A stretch of DNA of 64,000 nucleotides. Origin: Ursus arctos (taxonomy: Eukaryota; Chordata; Mammalia; Carnivora; Ursidae). Below the pieces are notes generated by a model that was given only the letters and a program-made list of their open reading frames with translations, made no database searches and was not told where the DNA came from. Position numbers and translations under genes: made by a program. Position 1 is the first letter of the stretch, and each line of letters starts with the position of its first letter. Where the stretch lies: assembly GCF_023065955.2 (NCBI RefSeq), contig NW_026622897.1, positions 3,291,001 through 3,355,000 of the forward strand, given 5' to 3'. Shown here piece after piece: positions 49,044 through 60,800 of this stretch.

Positions 49044-49155
49044 AGTGTTTATATATATGTATATATTAACATTAACATAGAGTCCACCATTTATATATGT
49101 ATATATATGCGTATATATGTATAAACAGTAAAAAATATATATTTATATATGTAGT
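49044..49155. repeat. AT-rich (TATATG)n low-complexity tract
   Basis: Two TATATATG-rich blocks separated by about 30 bases of non-repetitive sequence. Confidence 0.85.
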
Positions 49156-49484
49156 AATTGAAGTAAAACTACATAAAATGAGTTTTCACTTACCTCACAT
49201 CATGTTTAGTTTTCTGTTTGTTTCAATCCCACCTTACAATTTATGTTAACTAGGTAATAGATAAGGACTTTGGAAATTAACCTTGGAACCGCTGCAATGT
49301 AGTAACAGCACTTTTAACTTGAATTTAGTCTTATTTCCAAAATCCTAATTAGATCTGTGTATATGGCTTAATTTTGTTTGATAACTTGCATACTGACTCA
49401 AATAAAAAGTAGATCAAAGTCATCTCTAAGCTGGACTGTTATCATGGCCTCTTTTTAAATATTAAATCCCTGCATAATAAGTAA

Positions 49485-50262
49485 ATATTAAACAACACAC
49501 TACTGCACAAGCAATGGACCAATTAAAAAATAAAATGGCAAATCAGGTATGTCTCAAAGCAAAAGAAAACAATATTCCATAACCTATGGGATGCAGCAAA
49601 AGCAGAAGTTAGAGTGAAATTCATGTTATAAAGCTTTTGTTAAGAAAAAAGTGCAAATAAACAACTTAACGTTACAGCACAAGAAACTAGAAAAAGAAGA
49701 AACTTAGCTGAAATTTAGTGGAGGAAAGAAGTAACAAAGTCAGATAAACAAAGTAGACCAGAATAAACAATAACAGCATTGAAAGTAGTGACCAGTTTTT
49801 CCAAAAAAACAAAAACAAAAACAAAAAAGCGATATTGGCAGTGGTCTAACATTAAATAAGAAAAAACAGAGAGAAGCCAAAACAAAATGAGAAACGGGAA
49901 AGAGTACAACAGATAACCACAGAAATACAGAGTGTGATAACATTACTATAAACCATTATATACTAATAAATCAGATAATTTAGGGGAAAAAAAGATAGTT
50001 CCTAAAAAGGCACAAGTTACCATGCTTCGATTGTGAATCCAAGAAATACGAAATCATCTTAGACCAATAACAAGAATGAAAGGTGAATTAGGAATCAGAA
50101 ATCTCATAGTACAGAAAATCCCAAGACCACATGGTTTCATTGGTGAATTCTACCAAACATATAAAAAAAAATAATAATGACAATCTTTATCAAAATCTTA
50201 CAGATTCCATGAGGCCATTATTACCCTGATACCAAAGCAGGATTAAAAACAATATAAGAACA
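49485..50262 (+). mobile_element. LINE-1 ORF2 internal fragment, decayed, sense
   Basis: Translated pieces in shifting frames recall ORF2 between the endonuclease and reverse transcriptase: LWDAAKAEVRVKF near 49586, then an 'SWFF-INKIDK'-like zone, then NPKTTWFHW and YYPDTKAG just before 50240. Many stops. The 3' end of the element is missing; at 50262 it abuts an L1 5' end of the opposite orientation. Confidence 0.72.
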
Positions 50263-52105
50263 AAAAAGTCTAGTTTGTCTGTTTTCTTCCTCAGATTAGG
50301 GAAGTTTTCTGCTATTAGTTCCTCATATAAACCTTCTGCCCCCTTTTCTCTTCTTCTTCTGGGACTCCTATCATACCAACATCATGATGTTTGATGGAGT
50401 CACTGGGTTCTCCAAGTGTATTCTCGTGTTCCATAATTCTTTCTTTTTTTTTTTTCAAAGATTTTATTTATTTATTTGAGAGAGACAGTGTGGCAGGGGG
50501 TGGGGGCAGAGGCAGAGGAAGAAGCAGACCTCTCACTGAGCAGGGAGCCTGATGTGGGACTTGATCCCCGGACCCTGAGATCATAATCCAAGCTGAAGGC
50601 AGGTGCTTAACTGACTGAGCCACACAGGCACCCCACCATAACTCTTCTTTCTCTTTTGTTCAGTGTCATTATCTTCCATTACTCTGTCTTCTGGGTCACT
50701 AATTTGTTCCTGACATTGCAGCCTGCTGTTCCTTGAGTAAGGCCTGTTTCCATGATCAGTTATTGCATTCTTCATCTCTGACTAATTCTGTATTATTCTC
50801 ATCTCTGCAGTAAGGGCCTCCCTGAAGTCTTCCACTCATTTCTCAAGCCCAGCGAGTAGTATCCTTACGATCGTTGCTTTAAATTCTCCATCAGGCATGT
50901 TACTTCTTTCTGTTTCACTTAGGTCCCTGGCCAAGGCCTTATCTTGTTCTCTGATTTGGGAGAAATTCCTCCATCTTGACATTTTGTCTAAGTCTCTGCC
51001 TTCTTCTCTGTGTAACGAAAGCCTGTTATGTCTCCTGCTCCTGAAAATAATGGCCTTACGGGGAAGAGGTCCTGGAGTGCCCAGGGCCTGGAGCTTCAGG
51101 GAGTGTCTCAGGTGTGTGCGGCCTGCCCCCTGCTGTTGTGGTTTGGCTGCTCTGTCCTTCGGGCAGGTGGTCTGCAGAGGCTCTCCTTGCCTGCTGTGGA
51201 CAGTGTTTGGTGCCTGGCCTGAATGTGGCAAGTTTTAACGAGCTGTGCTCTGCTCTGCTTGTGAAATGAGACCTGACACCAACTCCACCAGAACTGAGGC
51301 CTTGCAGGACTCCCTGGTTGGGAGACATGTGGGCAGGGGTTTCTGTTTGTCTTCTGGGGAAGGGGCTTGCCTCTCTGGGACTGAGGCAAGCCTGCCTGCG
51401 AAGGGCCTTCCTGGCAGAGCGCAGGGGTGTGGGATATGATGTAAGCAGGTTAAGCAGCCAGTGTGGGCACTGCACTGTTTTGTAGGTGTTTATGCTGAGG
51501 GGCAGGAGGGAAGTGGCAGCTCCTTTGTTCCCAGAGAGGTGTCTCTGTGAATGCCCCCTCTCGGGGGTGCACTCCAAGAAGAGCAAATAATCTCCCCACT
51601 AGTGCCCCAGGAATTTCTCAGATTGCTGTTTCCACACTGTCTGCCGTTGGGTTATTTGCCTGCTTCCTCTCTGGCGGTAGGGCAGCACCCTCCCTGTTCT
51701 ATCCCAGCCATACCAGCTGACCTTGAAAACACCAGGTTTTAATCCTGGCTGGTTGCAAGAACTCAAGAAATTCAGCCCCTCTCATTTTCCAAGCCAGTGA
51801 CTTGAGGGAAACATTCTCCTTGTGCATTCCCTTGTGTGCTCCTCTCTCTCCCCCTTCTTTGTAACCACAGCTCCCTCCCCTCCACAGCACCCACAATACA
51901 TTTCTCCCCCAGACCATGTGTCCATACTTCCTACCTTCTTTGATGTGGCCTCTTCTCTCCCTTTAGTTGTGGAGTTTATTCTGTCAATCTTCAAGCTGAT
52001 TTCTGGGGTATTTAGGTTGATTTGATAGTTATCTCTTTGTGTTTGCGGGACGAGAGGAGCCTAGGGTTCAGCTACTCTGCCACCATCTTGTTATATTGTC
52101 TGCCG
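50263..52105 (-). mobile_element. LINE-1 5' end: 5'UTR plus N-terminal half of ORF1, split by a SINE
   Basis: On the - strand the 5' edge carries AACAAGATGGTGGCAGAGTA near 52090-52070, a YY1-type L1 start. About 1.1 kb of 5'UTR follows. ORF1 starts at 50982-50980 (MSRWRNFSQIREQDKALARD) and runs through DFREAL and, past the nested SINE (50445-50635), to EELIAENFPNLRKK near 50300. The start resembles that of the L1 at 29515, but it is a different subfamily with a longer, less CpG-rich 5'UTR. One in-frame stop after LLAGLEK. All of ORF2 and the 3' end are absent. Confidence 0.82.
50445..50635 (-). mobile_element. CAN-SINE nested in an L1 5' end
   Basis: Flanks CCATAA(T/C)TCTT at 50431 and 50636 lie inside L1 ORF1, which resumes on either side. 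The SINE is therefore younger than the L1. Confidence 0.95.
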
Positions 52106-52109
52106 TAGC

Positions 52110-52620
52110 CCCTTAACTGATTTCCGTGCTCCCATCCTTTCCCCAGTCTGTGTTTTTTAAGTTCAATAACCAGAGTGAATGTTTTAAAACCAGCAGATCA
52201 CATCCCTCTGCTCACAGCTATCTAGTGTCTTCCAAATCCCACAGTGTCACATCAAAGTTCTCATGACATCATGCCAGTCACATCCCTCAGGGCCTTTGTA
52301 CATGCCGTTTTTTCTACCTGGAATACTCTTTCTGCAGATGTAAGAAGACTTCATCCGTCTTCTCCTTTAAGTTTTGCTGCATGTCACCTTCGCAGTGAGA
52401 CCCTCTCTGACCACTTCCATCCCCCATGCTAATATTCCCATTCTCCTTTTCTGCTTTAATTTTCTCTACAGCAGATACCACTGCCCTACATTCTATACAT
52501 TTTACTTAACATAGGCTCCATTGTAGCAGGGCATTTTGTTTATTCACTGCTATACTCCCAGGGTCTTCACATAGAAGATGTTCCATACATATGCATCAAA
52601 TGAAACTCGATAAATTAATT
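52110..52620 (+). mobile_element. LINE-2 3' portion
   Basis: Sense L2: 'accagcagatcacatccctc', 'cagggcctttgtacatgccg', 'tacctggaatactctttctg', 'gagaccctctctgaccactt', 'ccattgtagcagggcatttt'. It abuts the 5' edge of the L1 that ends at 52105. Confidence 0.8.
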
Positions 52621-53139
52621 TAAAAATTGGCAAGAATAATAATGAAAACAAGAAAGGACTGGAGCATGCATAATGATCTAATAGCTGTCATGGGAGAGGG
52701 TGGTCGGGAGTTCCTTAGGCCCAGGAATGAATGATCAGGAGTACTAGGATATGTGTGGGATTCATGGAGTATCTGACATCCCCATCACTTATTAAGTTGT
52801 TTATACTTGAACTAGGGCTTTTTAAAAATAATTCTACCACTTAATAAGTGTTGACTGTATAAATAAGAAGTGTTGTGGTATGCTCTTAAAATTGTAGAAA
52901 AAGGGAGGGGGGGAACTCTAACATATTTTGTTCTAATTTCACCAGGGTTAGGCTTAAGCCCAATGTGTTTTTAATGACCTTTGTGCATTTTTTGGATAAA
53001 GAAGAAGCATATGCCACAAAATAATGCAAATGGGAAAAGAAAACTATGAACAAGGAGAAAAGCTCATAGATTATAGATGGTATAAAAAAGTTGCTTTCAA
53101 ACTGTACCTGAGGTTCTTCAAGAATTTATAATCTAATAA

Positions 53140-53395
53140 TAATAGCAAGGACTTCTGTAGTGCTTACCATGGACAGGCATGGTTCTAAAAGCTTTATATA
53201 TATAAACTCACTTCATCTTCACAGCATTCTGAGCTATGTGCTATTATTTCCGTTTTATAGATGAGAAAATTAAAGTCTTACTGAGGTGTAATAACTTGTC
53301 CAAGATTATAGAGTAAGTAGTAGATCTAGGCTTCACATCCAGGCAGTTTTATTTCAAAATCTGTGCTTGTCATTACTATATTACGCTGCCAATGA
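53140..53395 (-). mobile_element. MIR SINE
   Basis: 'ttccgttttatagatgagaa', 'ataacttgtccaagattata', 'gtagatctaggcttcacatc', 'ctatattacgctgcc' in antisense MIR order; nearly full length. Confidence 0.85.
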
Positions 53396-54149
53396 GGACC
53401 TCCACCTTTAATTTGAATCAGAGGTAGCCAAAGAAGATAGAGTACACAAGTGCTAGACACTTGATGTATATCATTCTGTAGCACTGGGCAATCCCAACAG
53501 TTCCTGAAAGGCTCAAAAAAAGAACCAGTCCCAGATCCAAATATCTCAGCTTTAGAAATTTATTTCAGCGTGGACATCTGAGTCCTGCAGCTGCTGTGTT
53601 TGGTCTTTTGTGTGGTCACAGGTGTTGGCTGTACTGCTAGAGCACATAATGGAGGATGACAAGGCGAGCATAGTGGGACTGCCAGCCCCAGGAGGTAATG
53701 CCAAGTTTAATACTGAAAGTCAAACATATGCACGTGCCAATTTTCTTATAAATGCATTTTTATTGAAGAAAAACAAAGTTGTCTTCTAAAAAACATCATC
53801 TGTGGATGGATAAAGGATATATTGGCATAACAAACAGTGGCATTAGGAGGCTTAAAAAATAAAATTTGATTTAAAAAGTGGAGTTGAGAGTGATGAAATC
53901 AGACACTTATGTCAAGGAATGACCACTTGAATACCAAGTAAACAATAATCAGAATCTACATAGTTCAGTTTTGGGATCTCAGAGTGCTTCAGTTTTCATG
54001 TAAAAATTTTTTCATAAAAAAGAAAAGCAAAGAAACTACACCCAGAACCTTAAAAAAAAAAAAAAAAAGAATATACTTGGGGCTTTCTGTGAATAGATGC
54101 TTCAGTGACCTTAATTTGTGATGCTTTGGTGAAAGGGGCCGAGAGTCTT

Positions 54150-55320
54150 CCTTATTTGAGTTGAGTCATTCAGCTGAACTGAACAGATGCTTGTGGATGG
54201 CCAGCTCCGTGCACCATGCAAGATGAATATGCGCAGACTATAGATTTGGATAGCAGAGAGGGGACAGACATAGATCGCTGTAGTGGAAAGTGCACTCAGT
54301 AAGTAACACAAGAGAGTCACCAAGACAATGTTGGCATTCAAGGGAAGAAGACTCTCTATTGGATTTGGGACCAAGATGGGCCCTAAGTAGAAGGTAGGAT
54401 TTGAATTGGTGTCTGAGAAGTTAACATAGGCTTTCAACCAGAAGAGAGGGAAGGCATTTCAGGGAGAGGAAATTGAGTGATAAAGGGGAAGACATGGGTA
54501 GGTAAGTTTCAACATGATTGTCGAGCTGTCCACTTTTTCTCGAGTATAAGCTCAGTAACCTGAGAAGCTTAGAGTCTAGTAAGGGAGCTGTGAGCCCAGG
54601 GACAAGGACTTGCTCTTGTTCTGACTCATGTAGCAGGTGTTTGGTTAATGTTAGGTGAAAGGAAATGGCAGGTAGGTGAACTGATCGGTGGAACAAAATG
54701 TATAATGCTATATGTGCAGACAACCCTTATACAGTGTGGACCATGCTCTAAGGGAGGCACATCAGAGACGGCAGAGGCAGGTCACTTTGTTAGAGAGTCT
54801 GGGGAGGCTTCAGGATGGTTGACGCTGGAGCTGAGTAGATCCTAAAGACTGAGATGAAGTGGGGAAGAAGGGTGTTTCTTTAGGGAACAGTGTGTACAAG
54901 AGTATGATCTGTCATGCAAATGGTCAGTAACTCGGTGTGGCTCCAGAAGAGGGTCAGCGGGAGATGACTGGCGGAGAGAAGGGTGCTTGGGATGGACGAG
55001 AACAGATCATGCCATCTGTAGACGCCCTACCGGAGATCCTGGATCCTGTGTCCTGGGTATAGGGGAGCCAGCACTTATTTTAAAGGAGAGTAGCGGCATG
55101 TGAAAGGTTTATGCTTCAGAAATGTAACACTAAACCAATATGGAGAATGACCTGGGGGTGGTGAGAAATGCAGGCAAGAAAAACCAACCAAGAAAGTTAC
55201 AGTGTGACACGCAAACAAGTGAAGATGAGCTCGCTAAAACCTACATCCATAAATGCTAAAAAGATGTCAAGTACGTGAATCATCAGAGTAGGCTGGCTTT
55301 AGTGAAGTTTATCATTTGGG
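54150..55320 (-). mobile_element. LINE-2 3' portion, antisense, long
   Basis: 'gtcattcagctgaactgaac', 'tgaattggtgtctgagaagt', 'gggaaggcatttcagggaga', then 'aggcatgtgaaaggtttatg'-type and 'ccaatatggagaatgacctg' stretches in the order of antisense L2. Confidence 0.6.
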
Positions 55321-55450
55321 ATTTGGAGCCAGATTTTATTTTAAAGATTTTCACCCCTGTTTTAACTTGAAAGTACAAAAACAAGATACAGGTTACTAGT
55401 TACTTTATCTCACGGATTCCTACTATGTATTAAAATACATACAAAAGATG

Positions 55451-55560
55451 CTAATATCAATATATTGATATCAATATATACATTTTCTTTATATCATAAT
55501 ACATCATTGATGTTACTATGTGATGTATCTACATGATACATATTTATTACATGGATGCTA
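55451..55560. repeat. AT-rich palindromic tract
   Basis: Contains a perfect 16-base palindrome TATCAATATATTGATA (55455-55470) and several further GATGTA/TACATC inversions. Confidence 0.7.
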
Positions 55561-55620
55561 AAGTGTTCTAGTTTGCTGTAGTCTTGTAATACATCTAGTA
55601 TCTCAATGCAGGGAGAGTTT

Positions 55621-55843
55621 TTTTTTTTGGTTTTTTGTTGTTGTTGTTGTTGTTTTTAGAATTTATTTATTTATTTGACAGAGAGAGACAGCCAGCGAGA
55701 GAAGGAACACAAGCAGGGGGAGTGGGAGAGGAAGAAGCAGGCTCCCAGCAGAGGAGCCTGATGTGGGGCTCGATCCCATAACGCCGAGATCACGCCCTGA
55801 GCCGAAGGCAGATGTTTAACGACTGCGCCACCCAGGCGCCCCT
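55621..55843 (-). mobile_element. CAN-SINE, younger subtype
   Basis: Perfect 16-base flanks AATGCAGGGAGAGTTT at 55605-55620 and 55845-55860. The T-rich tail has grown a (GTT)n run. Confidence 0.96.
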
Positions 55844-56176
55844 TAATGCAGGGAGAGTTTAATCTGAGATGACACCTTGCTTACATCCTAACGTCCCCTC
55901 TTTAAAGACAGACTTCAGTTATAGGTGACTCTTCTGATTTGACCATTTAGCAATTTTATGGAAAAAAACTAATTCCTTCTCAAGACCTTTAATGTATGAA
56001 ATGTGTTTACCAATATCACTTCCCATTTACTGATGATATTTTTTGTCAGATTTTACATATCGTCTCTCTTAGTTTGTCTAGATAAATATATTTGTGTAAG
56101 TTAGATAAGCATAGGTAGTTGATCAGATTTTTTCAGCTCCTTCCTCCATCTGCCCAAAATTCATCTTAAGTATTTT

Positions 56177-56371
56177 GTTTTATTTTTTAAGATTTTATTT
56201 ATTCGACAGAGAGAGAGACAGCCAGTGAGAGAGGGAACACAAGCAGGAGGAGTGGGAGAGGAAGAAGCGGGCTCCCAGCGGAGGAGTCTGATGTCGGGCT
56301 CAATCCCAGAATCCTGGGATCACGCCCTGAGCGGAAGGCAGACGCTTAAAGACCAAGCCACCCAGGCACCC
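56177..56371 (-). mobile_element. CAN-SINE, younger subtype
   Basis: Flanks CATCTT(A/T)AGTATTTT at 56162-56176 and 56372-56386. Confidence 0.95.
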
Positions 56372-56386
56372 CATCTTTAGTATTTT

Positions 56387-57587
56387 AATACATGGTTTAA
56401 AAATATTCTCTAATTTAAAATCAGTTTTTAAATAAATCCAATTATCCAAATTTTTCCTGTTTCCAGGATTCCAACTAGTCCCGGAGAAGGACATAAATGG
56501 GGTTACTTCATTCCATTGCAGACTGACCTAGGCCCTCCCTGTACTGAGCAGTTCTTCTCCTTATCCCTTAAATTCCTATTACTTTCCCCAAAACTCTTAT
56601 TCCAGGTGTTTTTCCAATTTTCAGAAATATCAAGATGGACTTTTCTTTTCCCTGATTCTCTGGAGATCAAGATACTTACATTGAGGCCAGTTAACGTGAG
56701 CTCTCTCAATTTTCCGTCAGCATCGAAATGATCTGGATACTTGTTCGTTTTCTCTGGTCTTTCTACCTTCAAGAAATCATCCTTGCCTTCATTCGGGGAG
56801 AACCCTGTGCATGAGCCCATGTTTTCCCTCATACTTGAAGATGTTTCTCTTCCATCATCTACACTGCTCCTTTGACCATTAGTTTCTCTCTGTCTATACA
56901 CATGACCGAAGTCTCCCCAAACTATAAACAAACACTCCCCTTTATAATCTGAACTGTCCGGAGCCTCTGTGCAAAGTCTGTCTTCATCACGTTCCGTGGA
57001 ACACAGTCCACAAAGTTCTCCCTACATCTTCATTCCTCTGCTGGTTGCAGTTTGGGTTCTGCCTACCCCTACCCTACTCTACAGAATTTAACCATTTCAA
57101 AAATTAAACCAGCTCTCCAAACCCAAAGATGTTCCTTATAGTTCATACCCTGAAATATTTTCTGTCCTTTATTCTCTTAAGTCGCTCTTTGGTACCTGAC
57201 ACTGTTTTGCACTATTTTTTGAAACACGGTGTTCTTATGATCCTCTTCAATACTGTGTGTTGCCTGCCTTATGTTGCTGATGCTAAACATAATTATCCTC
57301 CACATTTGGTCCTTACTACCCAGCTCTGCTCTCACAGCATTCTCAACAGCCAGTGCTGTTTCTGCTGTTGTTCTGACTGTAACTTTGGTCTGAATGATTC
57401 CCAGATCCCTATCTGAATATGAGCTCCTGCTAAAGCTTTGGTCCCTGTTGTTATCATACCCTAAAAGGTATAATTAACATTTTTAAATAAAACAGAAACT
57501 GATTTATACAGCTTGTATATATTAGCTAATTCTTAGAAAATAGGCACTGATACATTTAGAGTAAGGTTCAGGACGAATTCATGTTTC
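56387..57587. other. Unassigned sequence with a 142-codon - strand frame
   Basis: The frame 56931-56503 (-) is open for 142 codons in AT-rich sequence. Its translation (for example KTNKYPDHFDADGKLRELTL) is not low-complexity, and I do not recognise it. It could be a decayed repeat or pseudogene. The flank to 57420 is pyrimidine-rich on + and somewhat like L2. Confidence 0.4.
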
Positions 57588-57603
57588 AGAAAAAAGTGTG
57601 TAT

Positions 57604-57804
57604 GGGGCGCCTGGGTGGCACAGCGGTTGGGCGTCTGCCTTCGGCTCAGGGCGTGATCCCAGCATTCTGGGATCGAGCCCCACATCGGGCTCCTCCGCTA
57701 TGAGCCTGCTTCTTCCTCTCCCACTCCCCCTGCTTGTGTTCCCTCTCTCACTGGCTGTCTCTATCTCTGTCGAATAAATAAATAAAATCTTTAAAAAAAA
57801 AAAA
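57604..57804 (+). mobile_element. CAN-SINE, young subtype ('ggcacagcggtt')
   Basis: Perfect 16-base flanks AGAAAAAAGTGTGTAT at 57588-57603 and 57805-57820. The intact head and pure A-tail suggest a recent insertion. Confidence 0.97.
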
Positions 57805-57929
57805 AGAAAAAAGTGTGTATGACACATGGAATTCATACATACACACACATAAATTTGTGTAAAATGTGTGTGGGTCTTTGTTGTATTATTTTTATTCTTC
57901 AGCTTTCTTATAAGTTAAAATTATTTCCA

Positions 57930-58060
57930 AAAAAATATTGTAAAAAATATGTGGGATGTAACTAAAGTTGCACTGAGAGGAAATTTCATAGCTATGAAGA
58001 CATTTATCTAAAATAAGAGAAGTAAATACAAATAAGTTTTCAACTTCAGAAGAGGAGGGA
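57930..58060 (+). mobile_element. LINE-1 ORF2 scrap, sense
   Basis: 'gtgggatgtaactaaagttg', 'cactgagaggaaatttcata' and 'agctatgaagacatttatct' match the ORF2 zone that usually reads AVRGKFIAI. Short and degraded. Confidence 0.55.
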
Positions 58061-59220
58061 GATGTGTGTAAGTATTTTAATACATAGTTTAAAAACATTC
58101 TCCAATTTAAAATACACATTATAGGCCTAAATTAAACATTTGGAAAAAATTAAATAATGCAGACAAGGGTAAAAGTGAATATACACGACTAAGAAAGCTG
58201 CAGCGACTTCTCACTTAGCTATTCATTACTAAATAGGTCCCCATTATCTCCCCTCTTCCCCTATTCTTCTTCTCATCCTTTTATTTTCTCCTTCTGATTA
58301 ACTTTCTGCTTTTAACGTGCTTTTCTCCCAAGTTTGCTCTTGAAATTGCACCTTCTTTAAAGTGCAAGGTATTAAAAGATACCTAATGGAGAGACATGAC
58401 CTAGTTTGGAAATTGAAGAAAGTCTTTTCTGAGGCGGTGATGTGGGAGCCATCATTTAAAGGATAAGTAAAGATTCTCAAGGCAAAAGTGCAAGAAAAGT
58501 AGAGGAGAAGCAGGGATAAAGGTTTAACAAGAAGAAAGAAAAATGAACATTCTCAAGAAAGTAAATTAAGTCCAAAGTAGGTGGGGCAGAGGGAGAAAGA
58601 AGAAATAAATCTAAAAGAAAAATAGCAGTGGTCCAAAAAAAAGTAAGCTGTGTAACCATTTAGGAAAGCAACAGAGAAATAGCAGGTGTATATTAATTTC
58701 ATATAAAGCAAGTAATTATACTAAAAAATTAACCAATTCTATAATAATTAAATTCATAATTGAATTCAAACCATGATGTTTAAACCATAAAATAGTACAT
58801 TAAATGAATAATGAAAAAGCTATCAAAATAAAGAAAATTTTTAAAATATTACTCTTGGTTTTTACAGACAATAAAAATATATAGGGGGATTTGAATAATA
58901 TATTTAGTGTGTTTGTTTAAGAAACAAAATTACAAGAGAAAATTACTTTTATTTTCTTTTATGAATTTTTCATGGAACATTTATGAAAATAGGCTATATA
59001 TAAGTCCATATATGCAATGAAAACTAATAGATTCAAAAAAATTAAAAATAAGGAAAGCCATATTTGCTGTTATAGAGGATAAATAAATATATAGAAGAAG
59101 CAAAAACTTACTACAAATCAAAATTTATGTAAATTTATAAAATAAAAATATGGAAAAAGAACTTGTGGCAAAGAGGAAATAAAAAATTCAACCTCAAGCC
59201 ATTAAAAATAATGAAAAGAG

Positions 59221-59417
59221 GGGTGCCTGGGTGGCTCAGTTGGTGAAACATCTGACTTTGGCTCAAGTCCTGATCTCAGGGTCCTGGGATGGAGCCTGCC
59301 ATCTGCATAGGCCTCCCTGCTCAGCGGGGAGTCTGCTTCTCCTTCTCCCTTTGCCCCTCCCCCTGCTTGTGCTCATTCTCTCTCTCTCTCTCAAATAAAT
59401 AAAATCTTAAAAAAAAT
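59221..59417 (+). mobile_element. CAN-SINE (SINEC type)
   Basis: Perfect flanks AAAAATAATGAAAAGA at 59204-59219 and 59418-59433. Older sequence subtype ('gggtggctcagttggtgaaa'). Confidence 0.95.
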
Positions 59418-59439
59418 AAAAATAATGAAAAGAAAACAG

Positions 59440-59720
59440 AAACAATAAAACCACAAAGATGAACCAGAGCTATACTGAGATGTAAATTATAGCCTTAAAC
59501 ACTTTATTCAACAGTAAAAGATTAAAATAACTTGACCACATACACAACCTATTACACATACCCAAAAATGGTAATGAAGAGAAACTGGAAACATACCAAA
59601 GATAAAAGCAGAAATTGAAGGAGTAGAAAAGCGTAAAACCATTAATTTCAAGAACTGCTTTCTTAAAAAGACAAACATGTTTTAACTCTTACTTGGAGAT
59701 AGCATTAATGTCTGAGGCTA
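59440..59720 (+). mobile_element. LINE-1 ORF2 internal fragment, old
   Basis: The sense strand carries 'agcagaaattgaaggagtag' and the ORF2-like 'EINAVENRK..' and 'SWFF' zone in decayed form near 59608-59680. It follows directly on the SINE at 59221-59417. Confidence 0.6.
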
Positions 59721-59939
59721 ATGAAAAAATTTAACTTGCATTGGATGATAGAATAGAGGTTGGCAGAAAGTAGATGTCTCCTTACCAGATGTGAAAACTT
59801 GTAAGGCTCAGATACTCAGAATACACACATCCCTGAGCCAAAATATATAGACATAGCAGTAAGTGAGAATATTATGTGTCCGGTCAACAACAATATTATG
59901 GATTATTTTCAACTTCACATTAATCAATTAAGTTCAAAT

Positions 59940-60170
59940 ACCACACATATCAAATTGGAAAAGATCTTCTGCCAATAATGATACCTAGTTTTAACAAGGG
60001 TTTAGGAAATTAGCTGTCTTAACTACTGTCCCTGGTAGTACTGTCCATGCCAATTTTCTTGAGAAAATGTGGCAATAGAGATCAAAACCTATACTCAGGA
60101 CTTCACTTGTCAGAATTTTTCTAAGGAAATAATCTGAAAATTGCATGAAGACTAATATTAAAAATGCAAT
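59940..60170 (+). mobile_element. Ancient LINE-1-like 3' fragment
   Basis: 'tgtggcaatagagatcaaaa', 'ttctaaggaaataatctgaa' and 'ttgcatgaagactaatatta' recall the old mammalian L1M-type consensus around the ORF2 C-terminus. Family level is uncertain. Confidence 0.45.
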
Positions 60171-60214
60171 AAAAGTAAGATAAATGTTTATAATTATTTA
60201 ATAAGAAAATGGGT

Positions 60215-60392
60215 ATTCTTTATTGAATCTTGCAGTGCATGCCAAGTGAGCATTTAATGATTAGTATCTCACAGTTCTATCATAAAATTATTATTTTTCC
60301 CATTTAAGAATGAAGAAACAGATTTAGAGAGGCCAAGAAGGTCCCAAATCATATGAGTTGAATCAGTGATCCAAGAATTGTATAATCTGACA
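60215..60392 (-). mobile_element. MIR SINE
   Basis: 'cccatttaagaatgaagaaa', 'gagaggccaagaaggtccca' and 'gagttgaatcagtgatccaa' in antisense. Confidence 0.65.
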
Positions 60393-60649
60393 ATAAAATG
60401 TGCTTACTTAATCACAATGTTAAGATACTCATCATTGCTTATGACAAGAGAAATATAAATATCTTAAATATACATCACCAGGATTTCAAAAGTCATACTG
60501 AATCCATATACTATGTAGAAATGAATAACTGTATTGTAACAATATATCAAACTTGTCTCAACATTAACAGGAAGAAAAATTAGTAGGAAAATCAGTATAT
60601 TCTTTGTGAGGTAGGTACATGGAGAGATGATAGAGAGATGATAGATAAA

Positions 60650-60800
60650 TTGATCTCTATACCAGATAGCCTACAGTTGAATTCTAGGTCTCCCACTAAC
60701 CTCATAGGGATTAGGGAAATTCAGTGCGGTAATTTGTGTACTGCTTAACAGAATGCCAGACACATTCAAACACAGAGCACATAGTAATGTTCAAAAATCA
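60650..60800 (+). mobile_element. MIR-like fragment
   Basis: 'ttgaattctaggtctcccac' and 'aacagaatgccagacacatt' then 'agagcacatagtaatgttca' fit a decayed sense MIR. Confidence 0.45.

Noticed and set aside
50836..51586. Long frames on both strands (up to 176 codons)
   Set aside because: The - strand frame at 50836-51231 joins L1 ORF1 N-terminus to 5'UTR; the others are 5'UTR shadows. Described under the L1 entry.
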